Below are positions 17,164 through 26,165 of a stretch of DNA of 64,000 nucleotides, piece by piece. Each line of letters begins with the position of its first letter. Positions within the stretch are counted from its first letter, which is position 1. The position numbers and the translations under genes are program-made. The stretch is from contig NZ_JNYZ01000027.1 of NCBI RefSeq assembly GCF_000717335.1, positions 62,001-126,000 of the forward strand, written 5' to 3'. This DNA is from Amycolatopsis jejuensis (GTDB taxonomy: Bacteria > Actinomycetota > Actinomycetes > Mycobacteriales > Pseudonocardiaceae). The notes under the pieces were generated by a model. It was not told where the DNA came from and ran no database searches. It saw only the letters and a list, made by a program, of their open reading frames with translations.

Positions 17164-18369
17164 ATGGAACTGGTCAGCGTCGAGCGCATCGAGGAAGCCC
17201 GCAAGCTCCTCGAAGGCGTCACCCGCGTCACGCCGATGGAGCACGCCCGCGACCTGCGCCGGCTCCACGGCGGCCCGGTGTACCTCAAGTGCGAGAACCT
17301 CCAGCGGACCGGTTCGTTCAAGATTCGCGGCGCCTACACCCGCATCCACGGCCTGTCCGCCGAGGAGCGCGTGCGGGGCGTCGTCGCGGCGAGTGCCGGG
17401 AATCATGCGCAGGGGGTTGCGCTCGCGTCGTCGCTGCTCGGTATTTCGTCGACAGTCTTCATGCCGCTGCGTGCCCCGTTGCCGAAACTCGCCGCCACCC
17501 GCGGTTACGGTGCCGACGTCCACCTCCACGGCGCCGTCCTCGAGGAAACCCTCGCCGCCGCCATCGAGTTTTCCGAACGGACCGGGGCGGTGTTCATCCA
17601 TCCCTTCGACCACGTCGACGTGATCGCCGGGCAGGGCACCGTCGGCCTCGAGATCCTCGAGCAGGTGCCGGGCGTCAAGACGATCCTCGTCGCGACCGGC
17701 GGTGGCGGCCTGGTCGGCGGGGTCGCGTCGGCGGTCAAGGCGACGAATCCGGACGTCCGGATCGTCGGCGTGCAGGCCGAGGACGCCGCCGCATTCCCGC
17801 CTTCGCTCGCCGCCGGTTCGCCGGTCCGGCTGCGGGAGGTGCACACGATGGCGGACGGAATAGCCGTCGGCGAGCCGGGGCCGGTCAGCTACGCGCATGT
17901 CTCGTCGCTGGTCGACGACGTCGTCACGGTCAGCGAGGAATCCCTGTCCCGCGCGGTGCTGTTGTGCTTGGAGCGACGCAAGCTGGTGGTGGAACCGGCC
18001 GGCGCCGCGCCGGTCGCCGCGCTGCTGCAGCACCCGGGCGCATTCGAGGCGCCGGTGGTGGCGATCCTGTCCGGCGGCAACGTCGATCCGGTGCTGTTGC
18101 AGCAGATCATCCAGCACGGCATGACCGCAGGCGGGCGTTACCTGAAGCTGCTCCTGCGGGTGCCGGACCGTCCGGGCTCGCTGGTGTCGGTGCTGTCGTG
18201 CGTCAAGGACAAGGGAGCGAACGTCCTGGACGTCGAGCATTCCCGCATTTCGGGCAGCCTCGCCCTCGGCGAGGTGGACGTCGCGCTCGCGTTGGAAACC
18301 CGCGGCCCCGAGCACTGCACCGAGGTGACGGCCGCCCTCGCCGACGCAGGATTCACGATCGTCAGCTGA
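17164..18369 (+). CDS. ilvA: Threonine ammonia-lyase (threonine deaminase)
   Basis: A 401-residue PLP enzyme converting threonine to 2-oxobutyrate and ammonia for isoleucine synthesis. The PLP Lys is Lys53 in TGSFKIRGAY. The SAGNHAQGVA substrate loop and Gly loop ATGGGGLVGG are present, and the C-terminal Ser/Cys region reads SGGNVDP. A C-terminal ACT-like domain (about 320-401, LKLLLRVPDRPGSLVSVLS) marks the regulated form. Single rather than double ACT units place it with the shorter actinobacterial or TdcB-like enzymes. It converges closely on the last gene of the toxin operon (4-base gap). Confidence 0.92.
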   Translation: MELVSVERIEEARKLLEGVTRVTPMEHARDLRRLHGGPVYLKCENLQRTGSFKIRGAYTRIHGLSAEERVRGVVAASAGNHAQGVALASSLLGISSTVFMPLRAPLPKLAATRGYGADVHLHGAVLEETLAAAIEFSERTGAVFIHPFDHVDVIAGQGTVGLEILEQVPGVKTILVATGGGGLVGGVASAVKATNPDVRIVGVQAEDAAAFPPSLAAGSPVRLREVHTMADGIAVGEPGPVSYAHVSSLVDDVVTVSEESLSRAVLLCLERRKLVVEPAGAAPVAALLQHPGAFEAPVVAILSGGNVDPVLLQQIIQHGMTAGGRYLKLLLRVPDRPGSLVSVLSCVKDKGANVLDVEHSRISGSLALGEVDVALALETRGPEHCTEVTAALADAGFTIVS

Positions 18370-18373
18370 CTGT

Positions 18374-19894
18374 CTACTGTGGACTTCCGGTGACCGCCTC
18401 CACCGCCAGTTCCTGCGCGGGCTCTCCGACCTCCGGTACCGCGAACCCTGCCGCCCGGATATGCGCGACCAACTCCGGATCCGGCGCAATCTCGTGCACG
18501 CGCAGGTAGTAGGCGACCGCGCCGGGCCACACCCAGCGGCCGTCAGTGCGGAAGTTCAACGGGACGACATCGGTGCGAGACGGGTCGAAGGCGTCGGTGT
18601 CGTTGCTGCGCGACGCGAGGATCACCGGGGCATCGTCGAGATAAGCGAGAACACGCTCCCGCTCCTCTGGTGACAACGGCTCCCGCTCGACTACGGGATG
18701 ACCGGCGTCGTCAAGCCCGTCATAGACCCGCGGAGTGCGCATTTCGGCCGCGGTACCTGCTGGCGGGGTGGCCCGATCCTCTTGGGAGACAAGGGTTTCC
18801 GGTCCTTCTGTCTCGGGGGTTGGTTCCTCGGACGCTGAGGTGTCGCCCTCCGGCAGGGTTGGTTGCGCAGCTTGGAATGGCGACGGTGGGATTGCCTGCT
18901 GCCGCGCGGGAAGGGGCGGCGGGGTTGGTTGCGCAGCCTCGAGCGGCGGCGGAGTTTCCTGCGCCGACTCGGAAGGCAGCAATGCAGCCTGTTCCGCGCC
19001 CGGTTGCGCTGGAGCTTCCTCGACAGGATCGGGTAACAGCTGCGGCGCGGGTTGCGCGGCCTCCGGCGAAAGTGGCGGAGTTGCTTGCCCGGGGTCGGGG
19101 AGCGGTGGCGGAGTTGCCTGTCCTGCATTGGGCAGGGGCGGCGGCCCGGATTGTGAGCCCTCAGCAAGGGAGGGCAAGGGTTGTTCCGCACGGAACATCG
19201 GCGAGTTTGGCGTGGACAGCCCGGCATCGGGCGGTGGGGTCGCCTGTCCGGCACTGTGCTGCGGTGTTCCTGATGGTGCAGCTTGCCCGGAATCTGGCTG
19301 TGACTCCGGCAGTGGCCCGGCCTGCGCAGGACCCGGCGGTTGCGTGACCGGCGGCGGCTCGGCCTGCGCAGAACCCGGCTGCGGCAGCGGAGGCGCAGGT
19401 GGCTGAGCCGGTGGAGGCGCACCCTGCCCCGGCGCTGCGACGGGCGCCGGAGCGGGTGGCAATCCGGCCCGTTGCCGTAGCCACGGCGGTACGAAATGGT
19501 CTGCGCGCGGGAAAAAGCGCAGCTCGTCCTGGAAGCCGATCGGGGGTGGGGCCTGGCGCCACCTTGGTTCGACGTCCGGTTGGTAGTCCGCGAACGGCGG
19601 TCGCTGGGGGGCGTACACCAGGGTCGCGCTCAGCCAGGTGCCTCGGCCTGGCTGGTACATGCCCGGGCGGAGGATGCCCAGCAGCCGCGTGACCTCGGGG
19701 TGTGGCGGGATCGGGTACGAGCGGCCGTCCGGGGCCACGGCGGCGACGTCGACTTCCACGTGCCGTCCCGCTGCCCGGCAGGTGACCTGCAGTTGCTGCC
19801 ATCCCGGCGGCACCGCGGCTGCGGCGGCGTGCCCGATTTGCTGGACGAGATCCTGTTGCTGCGCCGGCGTGAGCGGCACCGGTGGCCGGGTCAT
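18374..19894 (-). CDS. DUF600/YezG-like protein with Pro-rich linker and C-terminal domain
   Basis: A 506-residue protein, last in the toxin operon. The N-terminus (about 1-135) resembles the DUF600/YezG immunity fold: LVQQIGHAAAAAVPPGW, GRSYPIPP, and FQDELRFFPRADHFVPPWLRQR. A linker of about 245 residues is rich in Pro/Gln/Ala (GQATPPPL repeats). The C-terminal about 115 residues hold a compact domain with LSPEERERVLAYLDDAP and WVWPGAVAYYLRVHEIAPDPELVAHIR. That C-terminal module recurs, by memory, in actinomycete proteins near polymorphic toxins. A role as second immunity or accessory factor is inferred from context. Confidence 0.65.
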   Translation of the reverse strand: MTRPPVPLTPAQQQDLVQQIGHAAAAAVPPGWQQLQVTCRAAGRHVEVDVAAVAPDGRSYPIPPHPEVTRLLGILRPGMYQPGRGTWLSATLVYAPQRPPFADYQPDVEPRWRQAPPPIGFQDELRFFPRADHFVPPWLRQRAGLPPAPAPVAAPGQGAPPPAQPPAPPLPQPGSAQAEPPPVTQPPGPAQAGPLPESQPDSGQAAPSGTPQHSAGQATPPPDAGLSTPNSPMFRAEQPLPSLAEGSQSGPPPLPNAGQATPPPLPDPGQATPPLSPEAAQPAPQLLPDPVEEAPAQPGAEQAALLPSESAQETPPPLEAAQPTPPPLPARQQAIPPSPFQAAQPTLPEGDTSASEEPTPETEGPETLVSQEDRATPPAGTAAEMRTPRVYDGLDDAGHPVVEREPLSPEERERVLAYLDDAPVILASRSNDTDAFDPSRTDVVPLNFRTDGRWVWPGAVAYYLRVHEIAPDPELVAHIRAAGFAVPEVGEPAQELAVEAVTGSPQ

Positions 19895-19948
19895 GGCTTC
19901 AGCGACTCCTCACCGCGGGGGCGAAATCCGGCGGACGACACCATCGGC

Positions 19949-20800
19949 TCAGCCGTCCTGTGCCGGGCGCGTGCCCGCGAGCAGGTTGGCCGGGGCGTAG
20001 CCGGACTGGACGTCGAACGACATGCCGACCGACCGGGCCAGCACCGCGACCGCCAGCGGCGCCAGTGCGATGAACCCGTCGGGCTCGTCGGCGCGGTCCT
20101 CGCCGGTCCAGTAGGTGCGGTGCTGCTCCAGCGCGTCGGCGAATGCCTCGGTGAACTTCTCCGCATTCCGCCGCAGCAGGTAGTAGAACATCCGGATCGG
20201 CGGGTACACGAGCTGCAGCATCGGCGCGGGTGGCGTGAACTGCGCGGTGTCCGGGTCGGTGCCGTCGAGTGCGGGCAGGAACATGTCCGGGGTGACCTCG
20301 CGGTGTGCGAGGAACGTCTGCAAGGTCTCGACCCACGGGTACATGTACGCGTCGTGCTCGATCCCCGATGCGCGCAGCACGTCGAGCGGGACTGCGGCCA
20401 GCTGCTGGATCAGCACGTCGTCGCGCGTGATGATGGCGAGCCATGCCGCGGTGAGCCATGCACCCGCGTCGGCCCGCTCGGTGGGGCCGGTGCCGGCGAA
20501 GCGCAGGGGACGGCCGATCACCGCGTCGACTTCTTGTCCCTCCGGCGCAGTTGCCGCGGTGAAGGCGGCGGCCGCGGCTTGCGCGGCGAGGCCGAGGTCC
20601 TCCCAGGTGTCCGGGTCGGCGGCGTCCGGGTCGACGACGGTGCGGTACTGCCCGAGCATCAGTTCCCGGCGCAGCACGTTGGCGAGTGCGCTCGTGTCTT
20701 TGGCGAGGTAGTCGAGGTAGAAGCCGACCTGCGGCGACAGCGCCTCGATCTGCTTCCACGCCACGGCGACGTCGACGGAATGCCTTGCAACGGTGGTCAT
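19949..20800 (-). CDS. Imm49 family immunity protein
   Basis: A 283-residue all-helical protein that I match to immunity family Imm49 by remembered family pattern: VDPDAADPDTWEDL, the ATGPT-like segment GTGPTERADAGAWLTAAWLAIITRD, YMYPWVETLQTFL, and LVYPPIRMFYYLLRR. It should neutralise the toxin encoded immediately upstream. The toxin stop and this start nearly coincide. The ATG at 20809 overlaps the stop as ATGA, while the ATG at 20800 (MTTVARHSV) lies 9 bases after GAGGA and is preferred. Translational coupling to the toxin is likely. Confidence 0.8.
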   Translation of the reverse strand: MTTVARHSVDVAVAWKQIEALSPQVGFYLDYLAKDTSALANVLRRELMLGQYRTVVDPDAADPDTWEDLGLAAQAAAAAFTAATAPEGQEVDAVIGRPLRFAGTGPTERADAGAWLTAAWLAIITRDDVLIQQLAAVPLDVLRASGIEHDAYMYPWVETLQTFLAHREVTPDMFLPALDGTDPDTAQFTPPAPMLQLVYPPIRMFYYLLRRNAEKFTEAFADALEQHRTYWTGEDRADEPDGFIALAPLAVAVLARSVGMSFDVQSGYAPANLLAGTRPAQDG

Positions 20801-20805
20801 CGATC

Positions 20806-23658
20806 TCATTCCTCACCGGACGCGGGACGCAGCGGTGACTGGTAGTCGTAACCATTGTACGGTTTGTAGTCGTAGCCGAGGTTTTGGTGCGGGGTCACGG
20901 ATTCGTCGACCAGCGACCGCACCTCCACGTAATCGAGCCTCTTGTCGAGCTTTGCACGTTCGAGCGCGTCGGCGAGTTCCGGGTCGGTGCGCGCCATCTT
21001 CTTGACGATGTCGTCGAAGTACGCGGGGTGCCCCTGCTTGTACGTGCGCGCGACCTCGGGCAGGTACCGCTCGCTCGGCTTGCCGCCGGGGCCCTTCGCC
21101 TCGTGCACGATGTAGTGCGGTTCGCCGCCGTTGCGGTAGTCGACTTCCCAGATATGGTCGAAGTTTCCGGGACCCGGCTTGGCGCCGTCGACGGGATGGC
21201 GGGGCGTGATGTCGGCGCGCACGTTCCCGTCCGCGTCGACGATCTGGTACCGGTGACTGCCTTCCGGCGCGTCCGGGTGCTCGCGGACGTCGAAATGCTC
21301 GTCGGGGTAGGCGTCCGAGAAATCGCGGTGCAGCCGGTCGCGTACTGCGTGCCCGGACGTCTCCTCGCCCAGCACCTCGGACGCGTCGTTCTTCGCGTTG
21401 TGCGCGGCCGTCCAGTCGTCGGAGTCGGCCGGGGTGTTGGCCAGCTCCGCCTTCTTGGCCTCGCGGTCGGCGATTTTGTCGTCGATCGCGTCGTAGTCCT
21501 TGTCCCGCCAGTTCGAGGTGTCCGAATGCGGTCCGGAGACGTGCTGCGGGTCGCCGGTGCCGTGCTCGCCGGTGCCGTGGTCGTCGTGGTGTTGCCCGGT
21601 TCCGGCGTCGTGTTCGGGGGCGCCCTCGTGACCGCGCTGCGGCGGGTGCGAGCCGGAACGCGACTCGTCGAAACCGAGTGATTCGGCGGCCGGCCGGTCG
21701 TGCTTGAACACCGGTTTGCCGTCGACGAGGTCCACGGGATGCGGCGGGTTCTGCGGGTCGACCGCGGTGTGCCGGATGCGGAGTTCTTGTGACCCGTCGG
21801 CGTTGGTACGCAGGTAGTAGTGCTTCTTGACGTACTCCGGGTCATCGAGGTTCTGCCGCGGGGTGCGGCCGTCGGGGCCGGGCCGGTCGCGCCAGTCGAC
21901 GTCGTCGTCGTTCTCGCCGCGGTGACGGGAACTGTCGGCATCGACGTCGTGCGGATCGTGGTGCCGCCCGTCCGGGGCGAACCCGTCGTCGCCGACGTGG
22001 TGCGACGTCCCGTCCGGACAGTGCACGGACCACTCGCCGTCCGGTGGAATCCGTGGTCGCATCCGTCCATCGGGGCCGATTTCGTAGTCGGACGAGAAAA
22101 CGCGCCCGTTTGCGTCGGTCCAGGCCGGTTTGCTGGGCGCCATGACCTCGGTGTCGAGCTCCCGCGAGAGCCGGTGCGCGAAATCGTTGGACCCGGCGTC
22201 GCAGCCGATCAGGCGGATCGGCCTGCCGTCGTAGTTCCCGTTGTGGCGCAGGACATCGGCGAATTCCTCCGGCGTGTAGTGCCGGTCGCCGATGCGGGCG
22301 TGACCGTCGGGGGTGACGTGTACGTCGACGGAGTAACGCCCATCCGGATCCGGGTGGACGCGGTGCGGGAGATCGCCGAGCTCCGGGTCGTCGCGGTGGT
22401 ACGAGCTGCCCGCCGGGGTGTCCTCGGAGTGCCGGTGGTTGACCTCGTCGGGAGAAAGCGGCTCGTCGTGGTGCGGCGGGGTGTCGTCGTGGTGGCCCGT
22501 GCTGTCGTCGTGGTGCGGTGGGTTGTCCGGGTTGTGGTGCTCGGGGTCGTTGTGGTGGCCCGAGCCGTCGCTGTGGCTGGGGCTTTCGGTGCCGTTGCCG
22601 GTGTCGGTGCCGTTGTGGGTGCCATTGCCGGTGCCACTGTGGCTGCCATTGCCGGTGCCGTTGTGGGTGCCGTTGCCGTGGTCGCCGGGCTTACCGGTGC
22701 CGTCCGGGTGGTCGCCGCGTTTGCCGGTGCCGTCGTGAGGTTTGGTTGCGGGGGCGCCGTCCTTGGGAGTCCGATGTGGACTGTTCGGGTCGCCGTTTCC
22801 GGGTTTCGTGCCGGTGGGCGCGGTTTCGGTGCGGGCGCCGCCGCGGGCGACGGGCTCGGGGGAGCCGTCGGGCCGTCGGGGAGTGCCACCGGTGTCGGGT
22901 CCGCGCTGGGCACCGCCGCCCGGACCCGCTGCAGCGACCGCGGCCGGTGGGGCGGACGTGTCGCCGGATCCATGAGGCCCCCGCGGCGACGGGGTTTGCG
23001 ATCCGCCCGGCGCTGGCTCCGGACGCCCGGTGGACGAGTCCGACCCGGGGCGGCGCGGTTGCCCGGTGTCGGCATTGTCGCCTGGGCGTTGTGGTGCCGA
23101 GCCGCCGTCTGCAGGGCGTTGTGGTGTGGGGCTGCCGTCAGTCGGGCGTTGTGGTGCCGAGCCGCCGTCTGCAGGCCGTTGTGGTGTGGAGCCGCTGTCG
23201 CCCGGGCGTTGTGGTGTGGAGCCGCTGTCGCCCGGGCGTTGTGGTGTGGAGCTGCTGTCGCCGGGACGTTGTGGTGTGGAGCTGCCGTCTGTCGGGCGTT
23301 GTGGTGTTGAAGCGCCGTCGCCTGGACGTTGCTGGCCGCTGTTCGGCGAGTCGGCCGTCCGTTGTGGACTGCCGCTCGAGGAGTCTGCGGGTCGTTGTGG
23401 TGAGGATGCGCCGTCGGTTGAGCGGTGGGGGCTGGAACCGCTGGTGTCGGCTGGGCGTGCCGGGGCGGTCGGGCGTGCGGGTCGGTGGAGTTCCGCCGTC
23501 GGGTGAGCGGCGGGGTGGTGGGGTGGTGTCGGGGGCGCGGTTCGGAGTTGCGTCCGGGGCCCTTGAGCCGGGGGTGCCCGTCCAGTTGGCGCCGCTGCCT
23601 GGGCGGGCTGGAGGGGTTCCGCCGGTGGCGGGGGCGTTGGCTGGGGTGGCGCCGCCAC
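20806..23658 (-). CDS. Toxin C-terminal part (PD-(D/E)XK-like nuclease), after frameshift
   Basis: C-terminal part of a large secreted toxin, in a frame offset by one base from its N-terminal half. The start of this frame is not a real gene start; the shared coding path probably enters it near 23440-23490. It begins with a TPQRPGD repeat linker, then a GTGNGTHNG-type linker. A middle domain has RLIGCDAGSNDFAHRLSREL, seen before toxin tips in other polymorphic toxins. The tip (last about 200 residues) has FDHIWEVDY then YIVHEAKGPGGKPSERYLPE and KQGHPAYFDDIVKKM. The Asp and Glu-x-Lys arrangement suggests a restriction-endonuclease-fold nuclease. Followed directly by imm49. Confidence 0.7.
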   Translation of the reverse strand: MAAPPQPTPPPPAEPLQPAQAAAPTGRAPPAQGPRTQLRTAPPTPPHHPAAHPTAELHRPARPTAPARPADTSGSSPHRSTDGASSPQRPADSSSGSPQRTADSPNSGQQRPGDGASTPQRPTDGSSTPQRPGDSSSTPQRPGDSGSTPQRPGDSGSTPQRPADGGSAPQRPTDGSPTPQRPADGGSAPQRPGDNADTGQPRRPGSDSSTGRPEPAPGGSQTPSPRGPHGSGDTSAPPAAVAAAGPGGGAQRGPDTGGTPRRPDGSPEPVARGGARTETAPTGTKPGNGDPNSPHRTPKDGAPATKPHDGTGKRGDHPDGTGKPGDHGNGTHNGTGNGSHSGTGNGTHNGTDTGNGTESPSHSDGSGHHNDPEHHNPDNPPHHDDSTGHHDDTPPHHDEPLSPDEVNHRHSEDTPAGSSYHRDDPELGDLPHRVHPDPDGRYSVDVHVTPDGHARIGDRHYTPEEFADVLRHNGNYDGRPIRLIGCDAGSNDFAHRLSRELDTEVMAPSKPAWTDANGRVFSSDYEIGPDGRMRPRIPPDGEWSVHCPDGTSHHVGDDGFAPDGRHHDPHDVDADSSRHRGENDDDVDWRDRPGPDGRTPRQNLDDPEYVKKHYYLRTNADGSQELRIRHTAVDPQNPPHPVDLVDGKPVFKHDRPAAESLGFDESRSGSHPPQRGHEGAPEHDAGTGQHHDDHGTGEHGTGDPQHVSGPHSDTSNWRDKDYDAIDDKIADREAKKAELANTPADSDDWTAAHNAKNDASEVLGEETSGHAVRDRLHRDFSDAYPDEHFDVREHPDAPEGSHRYQIVDADGNVRADITPRHPVDGAKPGPGNFDHIWEVDYRNGGEPHYIVHEAKGPGGKPSERYLPEVARTYKQGHPAYFDDIVKKMARTDPELADALERAKLDKRLDYVEVRSLVDESVTPHQNLGYDYKPYNGYDYQSPLRPASGEE
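23080..23340 (-). repeat. Tandem repeat coding for toxin linker
   Basis: About eight copies of a 30-base unit ending CAACGCCC, encoding the ten-residue pattern STPQRPGDSG with variants (SAPQRPADGG, PTPQRPADGG). Copies are nearly identical at the DNA level, which favours slippage and length change. It lies just downstream, in the coding sense, of the frameshift. Confidence 0.75.
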
Positions 23659-25225
23659 CGCCCTGGGGTGGGAGGGCGCCTGCTTGTGGCTGGTTTGGTG
23701 ATGAGGTCGACGGGGTGTCCGTGGTGCGGGCGGTCGGCGTCAATTCCGGGGTATCGGTGCGGGGTGGGGCGTAACCGCTTGCCGACGTCGAGCTGTCGTT
23801 GCTGCTCGAATGGTGGGTGCTCGATCCGCTGCTGGAATGCGGGGTTCCGGCGGATGGGGTGGGGCTGCCTCCGGTGGGAGATCCGCTGCCGGGGGAGCTG
23901 TCCGGGTGTGCGGAGGTGGGGGTCGGGTCGCCGGTGAAGGTGGACGGCGTTGTGTCCGGCTGGGCTCCGCCTGTGGTTTCCGGGGTGCGCCGGGTGGAGG
24001 CCGGAGTGTCTACTGTGGACGGTCCGGTGTGGTCAGGGGACGATGGCGAGTTGTTCGAGGACGACGGGATGTCGTTGGCCGAACCCTGGTGGCCGGGGGA
24101 ATCGGGGCCATCTGATCCGGGGTTGGCGGAGTGGTGCGAACCATTCGAGTCCGGGGAGTTCGAACCGGAATCCGGGTCGGAGCCGGAATGGGAAGCGGAG
24201 CCTGAGTCGGAGCCGGAATGAGAGCCGGAGTTCGGGTCGGAGCCGGAATGGGAACCGGAGTCCGGGTCAGACCCGGAGTGAGAGCTCGAATCAGGCCCGG
24301 AGCCGGAGTCCGAGTCCGAACCACCGTGGTGTCCGCCGCCACTGCCGCCCCCGCCACCGCTGCCGTGGTGGAAGAAGCCGCCTGTCTTGATGTTCTTCGT
24401 GCTGATCACGTCAAGGCCGGTGACCTTGCCGGCCAGCTTGCCCAGGATCTTGATGATCTTCGTGAACACCTCGGCGAGCTTGCCGAGCAGCGGTGACACG
24501 CGGCGCATCGTGTCGCACAGCTTGTTCAGCAGTTCGCTGATCTTCTCGCCCCACTTGGAGATTGCCGTGACCGCCTGCGCGACCACCAGTGGCGTCCCGA
24601 AGCCGAGGGAGAACACCTCCTCCATGACCCACGAGATCAGCTTGCCCACCAGGTCCGCGATCAGCTGCCGGACGGTTTCCCGCACGAAAGCGACGACCTG
24701 ACCCATGATCATGGTGACCGTGCCGATCGCGCTCGCGACCGTTGCCGCGCCGCCGATTGCCTCGGCTGCTTCGGACGCCGACTTGCGGTACGCGTCCGCG
24801 CCGTCGCCCTTCCACTCCGCGGTGCCGGTCTTGACCGCGTTCGTGAGGTCGGTTTGCCGTTCCTGCAACGACTTCGCGACGTTGCCCCACGTGTCCGCAT
24901 AGGACTGGATCACCGGCGGATCACCCGCGACCGAGTCGAGCATGTCCTTGAGCGGCTGTACGTGCTCCATCAGGAACGACGCCACCGACGACAGCAGGTA
25001 GCCGAACGGGTCGATCGCCGCGCCCGCGATTTCGCCGGCCAGGCTCGCCACGCCCAGGCCGCCGGAAACCCAGTCTCCGTCCTTGATTCCGTTGAACGCG
25101 TCCATCGCGGATTCGGCGATGCCGATCCCGGTGGCGTAGCCGTAGTCACCGTTGCCTGCCGTGAACGGGCCGGGGCCGTCCCCGTCCTGTTTCGGCTGGA
25201 CGACCAGGGGGTTGCCGTCCGGCAT
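23138..25225 (-). CDS. WXG-type secreted toxin, N-terminal part
   Basis: N-terminal half of a polymorphic toxin; the open frame gives 695 residues but the last about 110 are out-of-frame readthrough. Residues 1-290 are helical with two hydrophobic stretches and a WXG-type turn (GTAEWKGDGADAYRKSA), the hallmark of type VII secretion substrates. A long Ser/Gly/Asp then Pro/Thr linker follows (SGSDPDSGSHSGSDP repeats). Toxin start and EspC-like stop overlap as TGATG. From this start to the toxin's final stop is 4420 bases, one more than a multiple of three, so a single extra base would explain the split. Confidence 0.7.
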   Translation of the reverse strand: MPDGNPLVVQPKQDGDGPGPFTAGNGDYGYATGIGIAESAMDAFNGIKDGDWVSGGLGVASLAGEIAGAAIDPFGYLLSSVASFLMEHVQPLKDMLDSVAGDPPVIQSYADTWGNVAKSLQERQTDLTNAVKTGTAEWKGDGADAYRKSASEAAEAIGGAATVASAIGTVTMIMGQVVAFVRETVRQLIADLVGKLISWVMEEVFSLGFGTPLVVAQAVTAISKWGEKISELLNKLCDTMRRVSPLLGKLAEVFTKIIKILGKLAGKVTGLDVISTKNIKTGGFFHHGSGGGGGSGGGHHGGSDSDSGSGPDSSSHSGSDPDSGSHSGSDPNSGSHSGSDSGSASHSGSDPDSGSNSPDSNGSHHSANPGSDGPDSPGHQGSANDIPSSSNNSPSSPDHTGPSTVDTPASTRRTPETTGGAQPDTTPSTFTGDPTPTSAHPDSSPGSGSPTGGSPTPSAGTPHSSSGSSTHHSSSNDSSTSASGYAPPRTDTPELTPTARTTDTPSTSSPNQPQAGALPPQGGGGATPANAPATGGTPPARPGSGANWTGTPGSRAPDATPNRAPDTTPPPRRSPDGGTPPTRTPDRPGTPSRHQRFQPPPLNRRRILTTTTRRLLERQSTTDGRLAEQRPATSRRRRFNTTTPDRRQLHTTTSRRQQLHTTTPGRQRLHTTTPGRQRLHTTTACRRRLGTTTPD

Positions 25226-25530
25226 CAGTCACCCGCCTTCATCGCGCCGGCGGCCTCGTCCTCGTAGCCGAGATACGCCTTCGCCGCGTCGCGCACCTTC
25301 TTCGCCTGCGCGTCCATGGCGGTGACCGTGTTCTGCAACGCGGTGATCCCGTACTCCTCGACCGGGTCCAGCATCATCCGGAACGGCTGGCACAGAATGC
25401 CGTACGCGCCGGTGGGCATGCTGACCTGGTTCGCGGCATCGACGGCCTGCTTCAGCCCGTCGCCGATCCCGTCGAGCTGGCGGGCGTGCGATTCGAGATC
25501 GCCACCGATCTCGTAACCCCTGGGTGCCAT
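25225..25530 (-). CDS. EspC-like type VII secretion target (WXG100 partner)
   Basis: A 101-residue helical protein starting GYEIGGDLESHARQLDGIGDGLKQAVDAA. A Gly-containing turn (MPTGAYGILCQPF) separates it from a second helix, and it ends YLGYEDEAAGAMKAGD. This helix-turn-helix layout is typical of EspC-like ESX-associated proteins that pair with WXG-containing effectors. It is translationally coupled to the toxin by a TGATG overlap and follows the YbaB-like gene by 62 bases. No ESX secretion machinery is encoded in this window, so export must rely on genes elsewhere. Confidence 0.75.
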   Translation of the reverse strand: MAPRGYEIGGDLESHARQLDGIGDGLKQAVDAANQVSMPTGAYGILCQPFRMMLDPVEEYGITALQNTVTAMDAQAKKVRDAAKAYLGYEDEAAGAMKAGD

Positions 25531-25592
25531 GGGTTTCTTCCCCCTGAAAACGCTGAGAACGCTGAGAACTGGAATGCTGGAACGACCGAGGG

Positions 25593-26165
25593 TCAGGACA
25601 GGATCGATCCGCCGAAGTCGTCGTCATCGTCCGGCGACCTCCGGCGACGTGGTGGCGGCGGCGCAGCAGACCCCGGCACAGCAGCCCCCGGCGCAGCCGG
25701 CCCCGCTGGCCCGGACCCGTCCCCACCAGGCGGTTCCTGCGCATCCTCCGGCAAGAACCGCCGCGCCCGATCGGTCTCCGACTCCTCCGGCTCCTCGGCA
25801 GGCGGCGCCGGGAACGTGCGCTGCGCGTCGGCTACCAGCGTTTCCGTGGTCTCGTCCCCGCCCACCGTCTCGGCCGCGGCTTGTTGCAGCAGCTCGGGAA
25901 TCCGCGCCTGTGCCCGCTGGACGAGCCGCAGCACCTCCGCGGACACGTCCGCCATCCGTTTGCCTGCCGCGGATTCCGCGAGCACCAGGTTCTTGAGCAG
26001 CCCCTTGCTGTCGACGGTGACCTCGACGGCGCCGTCCTTCGACCGCTCGGTGACGGTCTGGCCCTGCATCCGCTCGGCCATCGCCTGATAGCGCGCGGCG
26101 GTTTGCTGGAGCTGTTTGGTCCAGCCGTCGATCATCCGCTCGCTCGCGTCGATGCTGTCGGGCAT
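25593..26165 (-). CDS. YbaB/EbfC family protein with acidic tail
   Basis: A 190-residue protein. The N-terminal about 100 residues match the YbaB/EbfC fold: long helix SERMIDGWTKQLQQTAARYQAMAER, then strands with DGAVEVTVDSKGLLKNL. A Pro/Glu/Ala-rich tail ends in an acidic run, DDDDDFGGSILS. YbaB proteins bind DNA in other bacteria, but copies with such tails are commonly found at the head of WXG/toxin operons in actinomycetes, where their role is unknown. It appears to be the first gene of the toxin operon; GAAGGGGGCC precedes the ATG. Confidence 0.78.
   Translation of the reverse strand: MPDSIDASERMIDGWTKQLQQTAARYQAMAERMQGQTVTERSKDGAVEVTVDSKGLLKNLVLAESAAGKRMADVSAEVLRLVQRAQARIPELLQQAAAETVGGDETTETLVADAQRTFPAPPAEEPEESETDRARRFLPEDAQEPPGGDGSGPAGPAAPGAAVPGSAAPPPPRRRRSPDDDDDFGGSILS

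Noticed and set aside
23080..23340. CRISPR-like repeat array
   Set aside because: Units of 30 bases are contiguous without unique spacers and translate to TPQRPGD repeats in the toxin frame.
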